Source of the DNA: Cordilura impudica
Taxonomy: Eukaryota; Arthropoda; Insecta; Diptera; Scathophagidae
Length of the DNA stretch: 64,000 nucleotides
Direction of reading: 5' to 3'
Assembly (NCBI GenBank): GCA_963682025.1
Contig: OY821522.1
Location: 25,272,490 to 25,336,489, forward strand
Each line of letters begins with the position of its first letter. The stretch's first letter is position 1. The translations under genes and the position numbers were made by a program. The notes below the pieces were generated by a model that searched no databases, had not been told where the DNA came from, and saw only the letters and a list, made by a program, of their open reading frames with translations. Positions 46,664 through 58,114 of this stretch are shown in pieces.

Positions 46664-47600
46664 AAGGGTGATTTTTTAAGAGCTATAGGAAAGTTTTCCA
46701 AAAAAAAAAACACATAAAATTCAGAAAAATGCATGAAATCTTTATTTGAATCGGTAGTACGGTCCATATAATTTAATGCTTGAAGATTATTTCATGCAAA
46801 TGTTGACCGTGACTGCGCCTCAATTGGTCCATCCGCTTAGTCCAATTTTGGCATACTCTTTCTAACACTTCGGCCGGTATCTCACGAATAAATGCTTCAA
46901 TGTTGTCTTCCAATGCGTCAATTGAAGCGGGATTGTCTGTATAGACATGAGCTTTAACATAGCCCCACAAAAACTAGTCTAAAGGCGTTAAATCGCACGA
47001 TCAAGGCGGCCAATTGACCGGTCCCGAACGTGAAATAATATGTTCACCGAACTCGCCTCTCAATAAGTCCATTGTTGCGCGCGCTGTGTGGCATGTGGCA
47101 CCGTCTTGTTGAATCCACATGTCATGCAAGTCAAGTTCTTGCATTTTGGGCAAAAAAAAAGTTGGATATCATCTCTCGGTAGCACTCACCATTCACAGTT
47201 ACGTTACGATTCGCATCATCTTTGAAGAAGTACGGTCCAATGATGCCACCAGCCCATAAAACGCACCAAACTGTGGCTTTTTCTGGATGTATTGGTAGCT
47301 CTTCCAATGCCTCTGGCTGATATTTACTCCAAAATCGACAATTCTGCTTATTTACGTACCCATTGAGTGGGTCGATTAAACTGACCATAAAATGGAAGAA
47401 GCGCGCGATGAACTTTCTTAACAGAGCACGCATTTTTATAATAAAATTCAATAACTTGCAAGTGTTGTTCGTTTGTAAGACGATTCATGGTTAAATTATA
47501 GACCAAACTGAAGATGTTTGACAATGAAACAAAACACGAAACGTGCGTCAGCTGTTTAAAACAGTGTCGCCAAAAAGATAATAGCTAAAAAATCACCCTT
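46664..47600 (-). mobile_element. Mariner (rosa-like), internally deleted, 937 bp
   Basis: Both ends read AAGGGTGATTTTTTA inwards and are flanked by TA (46662-46663 and 47601-47602). The transposase on the minus strand is broken. The ends and coding sequence resemble the mariner at 30402-31666. Confidence 0.85.
46770..47490 (-). pseudogene. Mariner transposase remnant
   Basis: The minus strand starts with a HTH-like MNRLTNEQHLQVIEFYY region (~47488) and then jumps to the middle of the protein (GYVNKQNCRFWSKYQPEAL), so ~150 residues with the first Asp are deleted. The second Asp region and the SCDLTPLD region remain, but stops interrupt them, one of them where a CGA-like codon became TGA. The normal C terminus (MDQLRRSHGQHLHEIIFKH) is intact, unlike in the 30515 copy. 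Confidence 0.8.
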
Positions 47601-47602
47601 TA

Positions 47603-48294
47603 TAAGTAATTCAATGAAAAAAATTATCATATTTAAATTTTTACTTCAAAATATTTTTGAAATAATATTTCACATAATCAAATTTTTTAACTATTTTTTA
47701 TTTTCAAATATCTTTCAGTTAGTTACTATAGTTCATTTCCAATATATTTTAGCTTCTCTATTAAGTAAAAATATATCCGTTAACTTTGAATTTAAATACA
47801 TTTACATACATACTGACAACATATTTTTCATTCACAAAACCCATTTTTTTTTCAATTTATTTCAGAAAATATTCGTTTATTCAAGTTTATGTATATGTTA
47901 CTTTCTATTGAATTATTCCAATATATGTTTTTGTTTCTTATTAAGTTAAGTTATAATCAATTTTAATACCACTTTTCAGACCTTAATATTTATTTACTAA
48001 ATTTGTTATTACATTAGACCAAATTTTTTTTTTTTTTTTTCAAATATCTTTATTTTTTCAAATATTAACGATTTTCAAACAATTTTTTATATATGCTTTT
48101 AAGTTTTTAAATTCAGTTTTCAGTTTATAATTCAAGTTTTTAAATTTTTAGTTTTTAGTTTAATTTATTATAGATAAGTGTCTTTCAGTTAGTTCCTCTA
48201 GTTGTTTTTCATCAATATTTTAGATTTTCATTCTATTTTATTATTGCTTTATTTAAGAGTTTTATAAATGGTTATAATAACTAGAATCGTTTAA
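47603..48294. other. AT-rich interval, no gene seen
   Basis: It has very low GC. TCTTTCAGTTAGTT occurs at about 47712 and 48181 in similar surroundings, so two diverged copies of a short repeat may be present. No open frame shows domain features. Confidence 0.4.
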
Positions 48295-48930
48295 TCTACT
48301 ATATAAAAATAAGTCGGGTTTTCCTTCCTGACGCTATAACTCCAGAACGCACGAACCGGTTTCCACGGTTTTGCATTCGTTGGAAAGGTCTCGGGCTCCG
48401 TGAGGTTTATTGCAAAGAAAATTCAGGAAACATTTCAACAGAAAAGCGGGAAAATCTTTTTTCACATACAGCGCCATTTCTGATACATAGCATGTACTAC
48501 AAACCAATATTTTAAGTATATAGCGCCGGTGCGTTATACATTGTTTGACAGCTACTCATTGTTCTCTGCTCAGTTAATTTCATGTGACAAACCGGTATTG
48601 TGTTCACTGTGAAATTGTGAAAAAAAAGTAAAAAAAATAAGTTATTCGTTTCCTAACATTTCAATTGGAAACCATCAAATCAATCACGTGATTGTGCAAA
48701 TTTTTATTCAATTTCAACAGCAGGCATTTGTCTTTAAGGTGGTAAGTTGAACTGTGTAAATTATGTGCATCGTGCATTTGAGGTTAAATTCACCACTCTG
48801 TCCATAATCCAAAATGTGTAGAGTACGACATGCGAACATCGGCCGCCGTACAAGACATGCAAGCCAGCAACAAGTGTATTCACAGAACTTAAGCGAAGAA
48901 AGACAAAATATAATATGAGAAAATGCCCGA

Positions 48931-49840
48931 TTGAGACAACGCGTGAGCACACGAAGATTATTGGCATCATACAATCGCATGGCATTCCAATATGATCCCA
49001 CTGCGAACTACAGTGATGATGAAAATTTAGATATTGGACCAATGACGACTATATGCCGATATTGCAATGCGTTAAAGTTCAAAAGAGAAACGGCTGGATT
49101 GTGCTGCGCAAGTGGAAAAGTCAAATTGGATCCGTTACTTACACCACCACAGCCACTGAAACCATTGTTCGATGGAAGTGATCCCGATTCCAGCCATTTT
49201 CTTCAACACATCCTTGAATACAATAACTGCTTTCGCATGACTTCCTTTGGAGCTAATATCATTCGAGAAGGCGGCTTCATGCCGACTTGCAAGGTAAAAG
49301 ATACAACACACATAACCAGTCACTTATTCTTCAACAAATGATTGTTTGCAATTACAGCTACAAGGACAAATATATCATTTGCATGGTTCAATGGTGCCAA
49401 TACGAGATGAACCGCATCAATTTCTGCAAATATATTTCATTTCGTCGATGGTGGATCAGCTGAAGACGAATTATTGAACAGTTGCAAGCATTTTTTTACG
49501 CTAATAATGCTGTGGTTAATATGTTCAAAACAGCATTGGAACGAATGCCATCGGATACGCACAAATTTGTCATAAGAGCGGATTGTCCCCAACAGGAGAA
49601 CATGTGCGAAGATTCAATGCACCCACCGTTAATGATGTTGCTGCAATTATTGTTGGCAATCCAACTAAATCGGGAGAAATTGTCGTTCAGCGAAGAAGCA
49701 ATATCATGCATCGTGTAAACGAGACACATCGTTTGTACGATGCGTTACAATATCCAATCATTTATTGGCAAGGGCAAGACGGATACGACATCACGTTGAA
49801 GATGGTCGATCCAATTACAGGTACAATATTCACACACTAA
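48931..49840 (+). pseudogene. H2 RepHel N-terminal region with an intron
   Basis: Open pieces encode the N-terminal part of a Helitron RepHel: RRLLASYNRMAFQYDPTANY, CRYCNALKFKRETAGLCCAS with the Cys pattern of the Helitron zinc-finger-like segment, and LLTPPQPLKPLFDG. A 64-bp GT-AG intron is predicted at 49294-49357. After it coding continues (LQGQIYHLHGS) but is broken by frameshifts near 49450 and 49480-49590. A second likely intron is at 49821-49892. Small introns are normal in insect Helitrons. Confidence 0.75.
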
Positions 49841-50065
49841 TTATTGCTATTATTGGTTTCCATTAACAATTCATTTAATTTTGCATTTTCAGGCGTATCA
49901 ACGAATAAAAATCTAAGCGCAATGAATTACTATGCGTATCGTATGATGATTCGTACACATGAGGAGATGTCATTCTGAAGTGCCGTCGGCTATTCCAGCA
50001 ATTCGCTGTCGACATGTATGTCAAAGTCGAGACCGAACGTTTAGTGGACGGAAATTGAACGTGAG

Positions 50066-50928
50066 TTGGAACCGGGCCAAAAACCGCAAAATCGCCATGA
50101 TATAATCGCCAGAGTATTTCAGCAAAAACTTAAGGTTATGATGGATGTGCTTACTAAGTATCGAGTTTTTGGTGACACACGTTGTTATATGTACTCGGTG
50201 GAATGGCAGAAGCGTGGACTACCGCATGCTCATATCCTAATTTGGTTGCTGACATCATATCAGCTGAAATTCCTGATCCAGTCACTGATCTCCATCTACA
50301 CGACATTGTGACGACACAGACGGTGCATGGACCGTGCGGTGCATTAAATCCATTATCGCCTTGCATTGCTTATGGAAAGTGCAAAAAACGATATCCGCGA
50401 CAGTTAGTTGCTGAAACAGTCACAGGGAACGATGGATATCCAGTTTATCATCGGCGTTCAAAAGAAGATAATGGTCGAACTATCAAAGTTAAAGTTCAAA
50501 ATCAAGAGATTGAGATCGGAAATGAATTCATTGTACCATATTGCCCGCTGCTATCACGAATTTTCGAAACACATGCAAACGTTGAGAGTTGTCATTCGGC
50601 CAAATCAATCAAATATTTGTGCAAGTACATGGCTGTGTTTGGTGTTGCGTCGGAAAATGCGAATGACGAAATCAGCAACTTCCAAATGGGCAGATACGTC
50701 AGTACTAATGAAGCACTGTGGCGATTATTCTCATTTCAAATTCATGAAAGATATCCCACAGTTGTACATTTAGCAGTGCATTTGGAAAATGGCCAAAGAG
50801 TTTACTTCACTGAGGCTAATGCGGCACAACGAGCTGAGAGACCACCATCGACAACATTGACTAGCTTCTTTGCAATGTGTGAAGCAGATCCATTCGCAGC
50901 GACGCTGATGTACGTTGAAATGAAATGA
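50066..50928 (+). pseudogene. H2 Rep endonuclease domain
   Basis: Rolling-circle nickase. The HUH-type metal site is visible in VEWQKRGLPHAHILIWLL, in the frame ending at 50311. A frameshift around 50180-50240 leads to the frame 50182-50928, which carries IKYLCKYMAV, the two-tyrosine (Y-x-x-x-Y) catalytic motif. This frame runs to MYVEMK at 50928, where a further shift enters the helicase frame. All main Rep motifs remain, but split over frames. Confidence 0.8.
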
Positions 50929-52279
50929 AATTCCAACGTCGCAAACAAGGAACCCCAGTTCCAGATTGGCCACAGGTGTTTTCCACTGATGCACTAGGTC
51001 GCATGTATACTGTTCATCCTAGAAATGATGAATGTTTTTATTTGCGACTGCTGTTGGTAAATGTACGTGGACCAAAATCATTTGCGTATTTGAAAACTGT
51101 GAATGGCCACCAATGCCAAACATATCGAGAAGCATGTCAACTATTGGGTTTGCTGGAGAACAATTCTCATTGGGATTTAACACTTGCGGATTCAGTTGTT
51201 TCATCAAATGCGTACCAAATACGAACGCTGGTCGCAATTATCATCACCACATGTTTTCCTTCACAACCAATTCAGTTATGGAACAAATACAAAGACGACA
51301 TATGTGAAGATATCTTGCATCGCTTGCGCATTCAAACGAATAATCCTGACATCCAAATAACCGATGAAATCTACAATGAAGGATTGATTCTGATTGAGGA
51401 TCAATGCTTGACTATTGCAAACAAGCTACTGATTGAAGTAGGAATGGTTGCGCCAAATCGATCGATGAACGATGCATTCAACCAAGAATTAAATCGAGAG
51501 CTGCAATACAATGTTGATACATTGCAGGAATTCGTTCAAAATAATATGCCGTTGCTGAATGAACAGCAAAAACAAGTATACGAAACATTAATGCAAGCGG
51601 TGGACAATAATACTGGTGGTCTATTCTTCCTGGACGCACCTGGAGGAACAGGGAAAACATTTGTCATTTCATTGATTTTGGCCACTATTCGATCAAGATG
51701 TGACATAGCTGTGGCGTTAGCATCATCTGGAATTGCGGCGACTCTTCTAGATGGCGGTCGTACTGCACATTCTGCGCTTAAGTTGCCACTCAATTTAAAC
51801 ACAATTGATACTCCAACATGCAATATTTCCCGATCCAGTGCAATGGGAAAATTGTTGATGCAATGCAAGCTCATTGTTTGGGATGAGTGCACAATGGCAC
51901 ATAAGAAATCATTTGAAGCACTTAACTTCACACTGAAGGATCTTCGGCGAAATAACAACATCTTTGGCGGCTTGATGATATTGTTGGCAGGCGATTTCAG
52001 GCAGACGTTGCCAGTAATTCCCCGTGGAACGACTGCAGATGAATTGAATGCTTGCCTGAAGGCATCACCTTTATGGAATAACGTAAAAACATTATCGCTA
52101 ACCACTAATATGAGAGTTCAACTTCAAAATGATCAAAGTGCTGCACTATTTTCCAAACAATTGCTAGCTGTTGGAAATGGAAAATTCCCAGTTGATGCGA
52201 CATCTGGATTAATTACTCTTACCAACGACTTTTGCCGATTTGTAGACTCTCAATTAGCTCTTATTGAAAATGTTTTCCC
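50925..52279 (+). pseudogene. H2 PIF1-like helicase domain, C-terminally truncated
   Basis: A ~450-residue frame. Walker A: FFLDAPGGTGKTFVISLI. Motif Ia: ALASSGIAATLLDGGRTAHS. Walker B: LIVWDECTMAH. Motif III: LLAGDFRQTLPVIPRGT. The frame is cut after QLALIENVFP by the R1 LTR, losing motifs V and VI. The track of intact codons is long, so this domain decayed less than Rep. Confidence 0.85.
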
Positions 52280-52638
52280 TGTAGCGTAACACGACTTTCG
52301 TAGTGTGCTGTATAATACCCACACTGCATAGCGTACAATATTCGCAAATGCAGAAATAACAAATATCAATATTGTTGACCACTGCATTTGCAAAACATTG
52401 TATGACTGCGTATATTGTTATTGTATGTTGTTGTTACGCTGGCACACTTATGTTTATGCTGACCCAAGTGCAGGTAACACATTGTTGTTAATATAGGTTG
52501 AAAATATGTATATAAAGAAGAACATTTTATAATCAATCAATCATTAATAATTTAGCATTACAAGACTCAGCTCCTAGATAGTGCTGAAGTACTAAATAAA
52601 ATAAATACTATCTTATAAAAACTATCTTGTTTGTTATA
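52280..52638 (+). repeat. R1 5' LTR (359 bp)
   Basis: Starts TGTAGCGTAAC directly after the truncated helicase codons and ends before the PBS at 52639. It contains AATAAA-type signals near 52590-52605. The end reads TTGTTATA rather than the expected TTACA, so its last bases may be mutated. The partner 3' LTR is not in the window. Confidence 0.7.
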
Positions 52639-52848
52639 TGGCGATCCTGCCAGTGCTCCTTAGATGAGCATTGCAGAAAATATATATAATTCAAGGATTA
52701 TGCTCTTAAATTGAGCAATCCTGAAAATAATGATAATAAAAAAAAAAAAACACGTAATAATTTTGTCCTGGTGGAGCAGCCACAACGATCCATCAGCTGC
52801 GTTGAAGGAAGATACTGTCTGGCCTAAAGACAGTGGAGCTTAAAATCA
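52639..52848 (+). other. R1 PBS and leader hairpins
   Basis: TGGCGATCCTGCCA is adjacent to the LTR. R3 carries the same site with one change, and R2 shares TGGCGATCCT. Two small stems with TGCTC/GAGCA arms follow (52655-52675 and about 52700-52715). The priming tRNA was not identified. Confidence 0.65.
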
Positions 52849-53070
52849 ATGGCGGAAGGGCCAAAACCTATCTCCATAGAAGAGTATAGAAGAAGGACGG
52901 GTCAGCAGAAAAAGAAGGTAGAACACATCAATATACCCCTGGTGACAAAGAAAAAGAGGAGAGGCGGCTACGTCGCAAGACTTCGAAGAGAAAAGGCAAT
53001 TCTCTTAAGAATCCTCAACGAAACACCACCACCTTGGGACCAGGTGGTACGAACGGGTAGTTCATCGTAG
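52849..53070 (+). CDS. R1 leader small ORF 1: 73-residue basic protein
   Basis: MAEGPKPISIEEYRRRTGQQ is followed by very basic stretches (KKK, TKKKRRGG, RLRREK) and an aromatic/acidic end (TPPPWDQV). The frame starts ATG in good context (AATCAATGG). No known domain was recognised. Its base composition is higher in GC than the surroundings, which supports real coding. Located between PBS and gag, and separated from the next small ORF by HINE-4. A nucleic-acid or nuclear role could be guessed from the basic tracts, but that is speculation. Confidence 0.5.
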   Translation: MAEGPKPISIEEYRRRTGQQKKKVEHINIPLVTKKKRRGGYVARLRREKAILLRILNETPPPWDQVVRTGSSS

Positions 53071-53472
53071 TTTTACACAAAAAAAAAGTGGAGCATCCCG
53101 TTATGCACCCGTAGGTCAGAAAGCGTTAACCGCTCTTGACAAATAAACAAAAACAAATAAATAGAAAACACAATAATTTGGAAGAGGGAAAAAATTGTAA
53201 GAGAAATAAAAAAAAAAAAAAAAATTAAATAGAAAAGAAAAACAGTAATTTGTTTAAAAAAAAAATATAAAAAAAAAAAAAATCCACAAAGGAATGTAGT
53301 TCAATTAATCCGATTTGTTCTGTATAAAAAGCTATTATTTAATATTGGTACAATTATATAAAGAGAAAAAATAGCTTTTGTAATTATGCTGTTTAAGAGA
53401 GAAAAAAAAAACAAAAACACAAATTAAATTAAAAATTTTTTTTATAAATTAAATATGTATATACATAAATAA

Positions 53473-54256
53473 AACAAGTAAGAAACTTATAGTCGGTCTA
53501 GACCGACTATACGACACCCTATACCATGCGTTTAGAAACCCTATCTCTTAGGCCCAACTAACTGGACATAGAAAATAAGCAAAAACCAAATTTGAGTGGG
53601 ATTTTTATTAATTTTTTTGGTTGTAGATATGAAAAAGTTCATATCGGATACTATATCTATATGGAGACTAGGTCCAAAAATGGACCGATCCTGATCATGT
53701 TTGGTAAAGTCTCTTGTATTTTCCAAAAATATATACAAACAAAATTTGAGAAGAATCAGTGCAATATTTTTGTTTTTTAATAGATTTAAGTGAAGATCGG
53801 GAAGCAGCCCTATATGAGGCCGAATGTATCATTTTTGGACTACTCATTAATGGATGGAATGAACACATACAAGCCCAATTTGAGTAATATCTATATGACA
53901 ATTTGGATCTTATTGCAATTTATGTCGATTTCATAGGGGTAATTTGTATGGGGGCTAGGTCTGAACATGAACCGGTTCTCACCAATTTCAATAGCGTTCA
54001 TCCCATGGCCGATAAAAGCTTACATACCAAATTTCATCAAAATATATTCAGATTTGCGACCTGCAGTTTGATTACAAGGTTTACATGGACACACAGACGG
54101 ACGGACGGACGGACGGACATTGTTAAATCAACTCAAAAAGTGATTCTGATTCGATCGGTATAATTAAAGATGGGTCTAGGTCAAATATTTTTGGTTGTTA
54201 CAAACAGCAGCACAAAGTCATTATACCCAAACCACATAGTGGTATAGGGTATAATG
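53473..54256 (-). mobile_element. HINE-4: Helentron-like repeat in the R1 leader
   Basis: Complete minus-orientation relative of HINE-3, with both termini (TTATACCCTATACC and CTTACTTGTT), a GTCGG-type hairpin and a shorter GGAC run (54098-54118). Inserted in an A-rich stretch of the R1 leader. The interval before it (53071-53472) holds only A-rich leader sequence. Confidence 0.8.
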
Positions 54257-54453
54257 ATGCATGTAAAATAGTATAAGCTATTGATAAAAATAATGAATTA
54301 CTAGGGAAGATATATAATTAGCAAGATATAAGATTCGGTTAGATTATTGAGGCAGTCAGAAATATAAGATTCGGTTAGATTATTGAGGCAGTCAGAAAAA
54401 TATTTAATATAAATAAATAATAGGAAAATATGCAAAATAAATAGCGAAAGAAA

Positions 54454-54671
54454 ATGGGAGGTCGACAATCAAAAATAGAGAATCCCAATGCAAATGTTAT
54501 TAACGAGGTTGAATAAAAGAAGACTCAATCGATTTAAAATTCATTGAGTGTTGTTTACTAATAATAACCGTACTGATTAGCTTAAATTTTGCATTACATA
54601 TTTATGCCTTAAACACCAAGAAATTAAAAAAGAAATATTTGAGCAGAGCCAATGACTTAAACAAAATTTAA
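54454..54671 (+). pseudogene. R1 leader small ORF 2: Met-Gly membrane protein, frameshifted
   Basis: ATG at 54454 starts MGGRQSKIENPNANVINEVE, then TAA at 54514-54516. In another frame from about 54519 to the TAA at 54669-54671 there is a hydrophobic segment (CCLLIITVLISLNFALHIYA) and then a basic tail (TKKLKKKYLSRA). The Met-Gly start fits an N-myristoylation signal. Position, size and order (acylation site, one span, basic tail) match R2's intact ORF at 58115. It lies just upstream of gag. A 36-bp duplication sits upstream (about 54330-54400). Confidence 0.55.
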
Positions 54672-54682
54672 ATAATTTTCCC

Positions 54683-55535
54683 ATGGATTGGCAAGAAATA
54701 ATTCAGAAGGTGAGACTAATCAAAGAGGAGTTCGACAAATCTTATAAATGTTTAAATATAGATAGAAGCACAAAAGAGGAAACAATAATAAAACATATTA
54801 GAATCTTATGCGAAAAGTTAGAACAAATCAGGGTCTTGCTAAATGCAAATTATAACAGACTAACGACACCACATAGGACAGCTGCTGAAAGTTTTTTCTT
54901 AGATGTCGAGACTAGAATCCTGATTATATCATCTAAGAAGGGTGTTAAGGTAAAATTACCAGATACACTACACGAAGAGGTGAAATTCTTAGTGGAAACT
55001 GAAAATTCAGAGAATATTGTATCCTCTTTGGAAAGTACAGAAGTAAAAATGACACAAACAGTCGTTGACTTTTTGAGCATAGCTTCAAAGCTGATCATAG
55101 AATTTGATGGAAAACCAGAAAATTTACGTTCCTTTATAGACTCATTACAGTTAATAGAATCCATCAAAGGTGACCACGAATCTATCGCAGTCTCTTTAAT
55201 AAAAACAAAGTTAAAGGGAAGTGCAAGTAATTTAATAGGTAATGAACAAACCATTATTGAGATAATACATAAACTAAAAAACTCAGTAAAGGGCGAGTCG
55301 GTTGAGGTATTGACAGCAAAAATAATGAATACCCGACAAAAAAATAAAACTGCCAATAATTATTGCAGTGAAATAGAGAATTTAACGAAGTCATTAGAAA
55401 ATGCCTATTTATCAGATGGTTTGCCATGCGAATTGGCATGTAAATATTCAACACAGGTTGCAGTAAAGGCACTGACCAAAAATTGCACCATCGATAAAGT
55501 TAAACTTATCATGGAAGCAGGCCAATTCACGCAAT
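54683..55535 (+). pseudogene. gag: R1 Gag
   Basis: ATG at 54683 opens a 284-residue Gag frame starting MDWQEIIQKVRLIKEEFDKS. A matrix/spacer-like N-terminal ~110 residues precedes a capsid-like region (IIEFDGKPENLRSFIDSLQL, IIHKLKNSVKGESVEVL). It ends at TAA 55535; the Asn/Gln/Arg-rich nucleocapsid tail continues in another frame to about 55672, so a small indel lies near 55530. No CCHC knuckle. R2 Gag has the same arrangement. Confidence 0.75.
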
Positions 55536-55759
55536 AATAGTAATAACAGTAACAACGGCAGACCCCAACAAAAACCTATTCACAACAGAGTTCAACAAAA
55601 TCAGAACCACAGACGTAACAGAAATTACGTCAGAGCAGCAGAATCACATGAAAATGATTCGGAAAACTGCTAAAATCCTCTGAGATATATCATAATAACA
55701 ATACCAACTACATATACAACCTTAACCTCAGCTTAAGTTTTTATGTTAATATAAAAATT

Positions 55760-56065
55760 AACGACACGAACAATACGGTAACACTGTTGGTAGATACAGG
55801 GGCAGACATTTCGGTTATAAAAACTAAACATTTTTATCAAACACAAATTAACAGAAACAGAACAACCACATTGAGTGGAATAGGACAGGGTAAAATTCGT
55901 TCAATAGGTAATGTATTTATTGACCTAAAATTTAGAGGATTTTTGATACCACATGATTTCCAAGTAGTGCAAAATAATTTTCCAAAACCTTGCGACGGAA
56001 TGCTTGGAATGGATTTTTTTAAGAAGTATAAATGTATACTAGATTTCAATGGGAACCATGATTAG
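55760..56065 (+). pseudogene. pol: R1 protease
   Basis: Retroviral-type aspartic protease with the active-site LLVDTGADISVIK, a flap region (RTTTLSGIGQGKIRSIGN) and the second conserved CDGMLGMDFFKKY. A TAG at 56063-56065 stops the frame, but the same frame resumes at once, so it is a nonsense change in Pol. Confidence 0.8.
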
Positions 56066-57099
56066 CTCGTACTACGACCACCCAATCTGTCGCATGTAAT
56101 AGAAATTTCACTTACGAACGGCTTCAATGGAATAACACTCCCACCAAGGTCAGAAGTGATTCGTCAAATCAGGTTTCCGGAGCTTGAAGACGATGTACTA
56201 ATACCAAATCAAGAAATCGTACCAGGTGTCTTTGTACCAAATACACTGGTAAAATCAAATAACGCATTGGTTCGTTTTTTAAATACCACACATAAAATAG
56301 TAACAATTAGGCAAAATAACATAAAAACCGAGAAAATGTCTGACTATGAAATAGTAAAACAAAAACCACATAAAAATAGCCAAAGAAAATCTGAAGTTTT
56401 GGACCTTTTGAAGGGAAACTTTCCTGAACAGTTCGGAACAATTTTAACTAAGCTTTGTTTAGAATACATTGATATTTTTGGCGATATTCTAGACCAACTA
56501 GGTAGAGCAAAATATTTTTCTTGTTTGGACTTGATGTCCGGATTTCATCAAATTGGTTTGGAAAAGAACTCTAGAGACTTGACGTCATTTTCAACAAACA
56601 ATGGTTCATACAGATTTACTAGACTACCATATGGCTTAAAAATAGCACCGAATTCATTCCAAAGAATGATGACATTAGCCTTCAGTGGTCTGAAGCCGAA
56701 TCAAGCATTCCTATATATGGATGACTTGGTTGTGTTGGGATGTTCTGAAAAACATATGCTTTCAAATTTGAAGGATGTATTCGATCTTTGCCGTAAACAC
56801 AATCTTAAACTACACCCCCAAAAATGTTCATTCTTTGTGAGAGAGGTAACCGACCTTGGCCACAAATGTACTGATAGAGGAATATTACCGGATGATGGTA
56901 AATATTCGGTGATAGAAAATTACCCGACGCCTACGGACGCCGATAGCGCACGAAGGTTTGCCGCGTTTTGCAACTATTACCGACGATTTATTAGAAACTT
57001 CTCTGAATATTCCAGACACCTTACAAGGCTATCCAAAAAGGGAGTACCATTTGAGTGGACAAAAGATTGTGAGTGCGAGTTTAAATACTTAAAGAAGGC
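56066..57099 (+). pseudogene. pol: R1 reverse transcriptase, internally deleted and truncated
   Basis: In frame with the protease. After the linker (PPRSEVIRQIRFPELEDDVL) the sequence jumps at about 56480 from EYIDIFG to DILDQLGRAKYFSCLDLMSG. By comparison with R2 (60722-61035) this removes ~100 residues, including the conserved R-L-V-V-D-F block. The palm retains TRLPYGLKIAPNSFQ and the YMDD box (AFLYMDDLVVLG). The frame ends at the R2 LTR at 57100, before RNase H. Confidence 0.85.
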
Positions 57100-57802
57100 T
57101 GTAGTATATCCATGAATAATTTCAAGGCTATTACTCATCACCCAAGCAAAATAGCAACTAAGTGTTTAATCATTTTTTTAAAATAACAAAACCAAGGTTA
57201 TTAGTTGTAACCAATTAAACAATTATAAAGAAAGACCCAAATAACGAAAACAATATCGTGTTGCATTCAAGTGGCGGTACGCTTGCAGTTCATTTGAGAA
57301 CAGCACGAGAGTGTTTAGTTACACTTGAATATATGTGGAACTCCAGATGTAGAACACACAAGTAGACCTCACATGAAGGTATACGATTACTGTGTGATGC
57401 ATCGAAAAACAATTATGAGTTTTGTGGGTCAACACATGTGCCATTGAGGGCAAAGTAAAAATATTATTTAAGCAAGTAAAATTGTTAGTTTTAAGTTAGT
57501 GATAAGAAATTAGTCGAAGTCATCGACTGAAAATACGGTAATAAAAAAAAAAAAAAATATAAAAGTAAAAACAACTAATGTAAAAATAGTTAAGAACACC
57601 TAATAAAAAGAAAGATTGCAAATAATAAAGTGTAAAAACATTACTAAGAAAATTATAATAAAAAGAGTAAAATTGTTTTAATGATAATGATACTGACGTG
57701 AGTATCCCAATGAAAACAAACAAAGTGAATAGTGAAATAAGGACTACTCACATACACATCAAAAAGAAAACAAACGTATAAAAACAATCATTTTAAATTA
57801 CA
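57100..57802 (+). repeat. R2 5' LTR (703 bp)
   Basis: Starts TGTAGTATATCC and ends TTACA, the canonical TGT...ACA form. The first 249 bases are matched by 63752-64000 with only a few differences (for example AACTAAGTGTTTAATC against AATTAAGTATTTAAGC). The second half is A-rich. Confidence 0.9.
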
Positions 57803-58114
57803 TGGCGATCCTAAGGAGAATAGAAAATCAGCTATTGAATTATCCAAGACTCCAACAACCGTTAACAACAGCAACTATCACGTTACTCCAACAACTCCAG
57901 AAATTACTCCATCAACTCAAGAAATTACTCCAACGACTTCAGAATCAAACGAAGCCTACAACCAGAGAGATTAAAGCTAAGTAAAAATTATAATTATTAT
58001 TGTTATAAAAAAGGAACAAAGAATAGTTAGTGAATTAAACCAAAGTGAAGAAAAATTTTTTTATACATACGTATATAATATAATATAATTGTTCGTTGTA
58101 TGAAAATTTTACCT
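57803..58114 (+). other. R2 PBS and leader
   Basis: TGGCGATCCT follows the LTR directly. Downstream, imperfect repeats ACTCCA..AACTCCAGAAATT (57885-57945) keep an open Thr/Pro-rich frame without an ATG to 57975. No ORF resembling R1's basic small ORF is visible. Confidence 0.65.

Larger units (their letters stand above)
48295..52279 (+). mobile_element. Helitron H2, autonomous type, 3'-truncated by R1
   Basis: The 5' end TCTACTATATAAAAATAAGT at 48295 follows an A. The start resembles known insect Helitrons, with TC and a leader containing 'CTATAACTCCAGAACGCACG'. Coding remnants of a Rep/helicase follow. The 3' end is missing: the R1 LTR begins at 52280 inside the helicase, so the hairpin and CTRR are gone. 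Confidence 0.85.
52280..57099 (+). mobile_element. R1: env-less Ty3/gypsy retrotransposon, 3'-truncated by R2
   Basis: LTR (52280-52638), PBS, leader with small ORFs, a HINE, gag, protease and RT up to 57099, where the R2 LTR begins. RT lacks ~100 residues through an internal deletion, and stops and shifts are present. Integrase and the 3' LTR are not in the window up to the R2 insertion. R1 interrupts Helitron H2. Its coding plan parallels R2. Confidence 0.85.

Noticed and set aside
48714..49042. Minus-strand Cys-rich frames near the Helitron 5' part
   Set aside because: Opposite strand of the Helitron leader and Rep N-terminal coding region; no domain features.
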